From Malassezia japonica (taxonomy: Eukaryota > Basidiomycota > Malasseziomycetes > Malasseziales > Malasseziaceae), in assembly GCF_029542785.1 (NCBI RefSeq), contig NC_083374.1, positions 673,653 to 737,652 on the forward strand: a DNA stretch of 64,000 nucleotides, written 5' to 3'. The notes under the pieces are model-generated. The model was not told the origin of the DNA and ran no database searches. It saw nothing but the letters and a program-made list of their open reading frames with translations. Below are positions 61,740-64,000 of the stretch, in pieces. Made by a program: the position numbers and the translations under genes. Each line of letters begins with the position of its first letter. Position 1 is the first letter of the stretch.

Positions 61740-61745
61740 TATATA
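61740..61745 (+). promoter_or_regulatory. TATA box of the secreted-protein gene
   Basis: TATATA starting exactly 46 bp before the ATG at 61786. Confidence 0.65.
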
Positions 61746-61785
61746 GAAGAAAGTAGTCACAGTATTGAATTCCACCACCACCAAA

Positions 61786-62364
61786 ATGTTCAAGCTCACT
61801 GCCATTGCTGTCCTTGCTCTTGCTGCCGTTGCCAGCGCTTCGCTCGACTGCAAGCCTCACGGCTCGCAGCAGGAGCTCAGCGCTCTCGGCGAGCACAGTG
61901 TGAAGCACTTTGCTTTTGATGGAGGCAAGCTTAAGGAGGGAGACAAGGGCGAGAAGCTGCAGTTCTACGAGTGCAAGGCGCCGAAGCACTTCACGGGCAC
62001 GAACGAAAACGCCGTCTTCGGCCAGCTCCGCAGCACTTCCGAGAAGAACAAGTGTGTGACTAGCGGCAACTACTTCGTTACCGCTCCGGGTCCCATTGGC
62101 GGCCACACTTTCAAGAGCCTTCCCAAGGGTGCCTCGCCCGCCGTTACCCTGCAGGACTGTGCCGAGTCCGGTGATAAGCTCCGCCAGCAGTGGTTCGGTC
62201 TTACCAGCCTTAAGAAGGGTTGCAAGCCGATCTACTTCGCCGGTGAGGAGGAGGATGTCGCTGCTCCTACGATTGGCTCTCGCAACGGTGGCGTGTCGTT
62301 CTCGCCGATGTCCGACGAGGGCCCTTCGTCGATTGCCATGTTCTCGGCTGCCGACTCGTGCTAA
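61786..62364 (+). CDS. small secreted cysteine-containing protein
   Basis: 192 aa starting at MFKLTAIAVLALAAVASAS, a clear signal peptide. Mature part has about six cysteines spread over the chain (LDCKPHG, FYECKAPKH, NKCVTSG, LQDCAESG, KKGCKPIYF and a C-terminal DSC). No known domain recognised; beta-rich by appearance. Codons are strongly biased to C/G endings and the TATA box is well placed, so it is probably abundant. Spacing of Cys and GGKL/ECK-type motifs suggests distant kinship to the broken gene downstream. Confidence 0.8.
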   Translation: MFKLTAIAVLALAAVASASLDCKPHGSQQELSALGEHSVKHFAFDGGKLKEGDKGEKLQFYECKAPKHFTGTNENAVFGQLRSTSEKNKCVTSGNYFVTAPGPIGGHTFKSLPKGASPAVTLQDCAESGDKLRQQWFGLTSLKKGCKPIYFAGEEEDVAAPTIGSRNGGVSFSPMSDEGPSSIAMFSAADSC

Positions 62365-62924
62365 TTTCCAAACTTTGATATGGTCAAAGAAGATTCGTTG
62401 CTCACAGAATATATGATGTGCTTGAATCTTACTATAGTCAACACACTTCGACGTCTAGAAATTTGTTTTGATCGTGTATAGAAGACGAGATCACGAGTGA
62501 TTTCAGTAGGTTGGCTCCAGAAAGGTGCGGAGCATGCTGATTACTACGATCTCTGGCCCGTGCGAGATGTTTGGGAGCGAGTTTCCGCGATCGCCGCATA
62601 TCCTTGTGAGACTGGCAAAATGCTATACTATGAGGGCGGTAAATGTATGCCATGTGCACTTCGGCCACAGGTTGCGTTAAAGACAGGCACCACATAGCAT
62701 CCTCGGAAATCCGAAACACTAACTGGGACGCTGGGACAGGCAAGTCCGACACATAAAACCAAAGAAGGCTCAGGTTACAAATTTACCCTCATGCCAAGAC
62801 GTCAGCACGCAGTGCCTACTCCGAACATCGTGCAATGGGAAACTATTTAAGAGACAGAGGGTAGGCAAAGACATCGGTACGGGAACCAAACTCACTTGTT
62901 TATTCTGTTACGACTAAAACAACT
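62365..62924. other. AT-rich subtelomeric spacer
   Basis: 560 bp without a supported gene. Open frames on both strands lack family features. A TTTAAG sequence near 62844 is the only TATA-like element before the next gene. Confidence 0.4.
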
Positions 62925-63509
62925 ATGAAGATGCACATGAAGATTGGAATGATTGTGTCTGCGTTGCTGGCCGTCGCGATGACTGCGCCGGTGGAAAAGA
63001 AGAAAGCAGACAAATGCCAAGACCTCTAAGAAGGGAAGCTGGTTGTACCGCTTCCTTTTACGAGTAACGTTTCAGGGATGAAGTTGAGCAGTAATACGGT
63101 CAATGCGTACGGCGGTAAACTGCTGGAGTTGAAGCACCATGAATCCGAAGTGGAGGTTGTATTTTCGAAGTGCAAGAGCAAGCATCAAGGTGTACTTTCA
63201 GTGAAGGGCGAGAAAGACAAGCGTGTGCTGCATTCGCCCAGGAAAGGAGAGAAAGGAGAACAGGAATTTGAAGTGTTGTATGTCGGAGATTGCAAAAAGA
63301 CGACGGAAGGACTGTTTCATCTGTCTGGGGTCGCGGGTCAACGTGCAAACCTTGAACCTTACAGGCAAGATGGGAAGACTCTATTTCCTGAATTACTTTT
63401 TGAGGATATTGAAGGTGAAGAGAAGGTCGCTATGATGGAGGAATCAAACAAATACTGGAATGCAATTTATTTACAGCTTAAGGTTACGAAATACCTACAG
63501 AAGATGTGA
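62925..63509 (+). pseudogene. telomere-adjacent secreted-protein gene interrupted by one in-frame stop
   Basis: The frame opens at ATG 62925 with a hydrophobic leader (MKIGMIVSALLAVAMTAP) followed by a Lys-rich stretch and a Cys, then TAA at 63027-63029. The same frame continues open for 160 codons to 63509 (GKLVVPLPFTSNVSG, then EVEVVFSKCKSKHQGVLSVK and LYVGDCKKTTEGLFHLSG). A signal peptide and a mature domain in one frame separated by a single nonsense codon indicate a recent pseudogene, or stop-codon readthrough. No intron that would remove the stop is apparent. It is the last gene before the telomere. Confidence 0.7.
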
Positions 63510-63565
63510 ATTGAATAGAGCCTTTTGAAGATGTGAGAACAAACGAAACGGGAAGTCCGGGGAAG

Positions 63566-64000
63566 TAGGATTAGGATTAGGATTAGGATTAGGATTAGGA
63601 TTAGGATTAGGATTAGGATTAGGATTAGGATTAGGATTAGGATTAGGATTAGGATTAGGATTAGGATTAGGATTAGGATTAGGATTAGGATTAGGATTAG
63701 GATTAGGATTAGGATTAGGATTAGGATTAGGATTAGGATTAGGATTAGGATTAGGATTAGGATTAGGATTAGGATTAGGATTAGGATTAGGATTAGGATT
63801 AGGATTAGGATTAGGATTAGGATTAGGATTAGGATTAGGATTAGGATTAGGATTAGGATTAGGATTAGGATTAGGATTAGGATTAGGATTAGGATTAGGA
63901 TTAGGATTAGGATTAGGATTAGGATTAGGATTAGGATTAGGATTAGGATTAGGATTAGGATTAGGATTAGGATTAGGATTAGGATTAGGATTAGGATTAG
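63566..64000 (+). repeat. telomeric TTAGGA repeat array
   Basis: About 72 perfect head-to-tail copies of the 6-mer TTAGGA run to the window end. The G-rich strand points 5' to 3' toward the terminus, as expected of a right chromosome end. The unit differs from the common fungal TTAGGG by one base in every copy I can read. Only 56 bp separate the array from the last stop codon, so no long subtelomeric repeat block intervenes. Confidence 0.92.

Larger units (their letters stand above)
60117..61785. other. subtelomeric AT-rich region with scattered open frames
   Basis: About 1.7 kb of mostly AT-rich sequence with no convincing intact gene. It contains one GC-rich coding-like island (60381-60503, listed separately). 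A 132-codon frame ending at 61756 overlaps the promoter of the next gene and has no family character. Confidence 0.45.

Noticed and set aside
61358..61756. A 132-codon plus-strand frame before the small secreted protein
   Set aside because: It overlaps the TATA box and leader of the next gene, has no signal or domain and lies in AT-rich sequence.
1..64000. tRNA genes, rRNA, CRISPR arrays, transposon terminal repeats
   Set aside because: I looked by eye for B-box-like GGTTCGA sequences, clustered spaced repeats and long terminal inverted repeats, and found none that I can support. A covariance-model search could still reveal small RNAs.

Overview
This is the right end of a chromosome from a compact, GC-rich basidiomycete yeast. 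A Malassezia-like member of the Ustilaginomycotina is the best fit. The gene content is plainly eukaryotic and fungal (LYS4, ILV5, ATG3, VMA5, FOX2, SPT5, RPL31). Genes lie tens of bases apart. Spliceosomal introns are extremely short, mostly 22-26 nt, with GTACGT-type donors and a CTAAC or CTGAC branch site a few bases before CAG. The window runs into about 435 bp of a perfect TTAGGA telomere-like array. The genus is inferred from architecture and composition, not from a search.

Layout. 1-6.4 kb: the 3' end of a tRNA isopentenyltransferase gene, an unknown gene, ATG3, LYS4 and ILV5. 6.4-8.4 kb: an AT-rich, gene-free island, the best internal candidate for a centromere core. 8.4-32.7 kb: dense housekeeping genes, namely two tandem phosphoesterases, LSM5, ITC1, an alpha/beta hydrolase, SPF30, RPL31, mitochondrial EF-Tu, SPT5, ESF1, a PP2C, IST3, VMA5, TPT1, DFR1, GUS1 and SMD2. 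33-44.8 kb: a divergent beta-oxidation pair (FOX2 and a 3-hydroxyacyl-CoA dehydrogenase), NDUFA12, PBDC1, ASNSD1, a TMEM70-like protein, a possible SNAPc subunit, MSS1 and an unknown. 44.8-50.4 kb: an acidic trafficking-like protein, a PuuE-type allantoinase next to allantoicase, PPE1 and a GPI-anchored surface protein. 50.5-56.4 kb: three tandem aldo-keto reductases with an 80-bp tandem repeat, then a TauD-family dioxygenase. 56.5-64 kb: a subtelomere that becomes AT-rich, with a DUF1399/GRDP-like gene, an unknown, a secreted RNase U2/T1-like enzyme, a gene relic, a small secreted protein, a secreted-protein gene broken by one in-frame stop, and the telomere.

I reconstructed about 55 introns by hand by joining reading frames. 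About 24 are exactly 22 nt, about 11 are 23 nt, none is shorter, and only three exceed 31 nt. Several exons are also tiny (5-17 nt). Two promoter patterns emerge. A GTGGAGG/CCTCCAC heptamer sits within about 50 bp of many housekeeping start codons. A TATA box begins exactly 46 bp before the ATG of four secreted or metabolic genes near the telomere. Four genes in the window encode splicing components (LSM5, SPF30, IST3, SMD2), three of them split by ultra-short introns and the fourth (IST3) by a single one.
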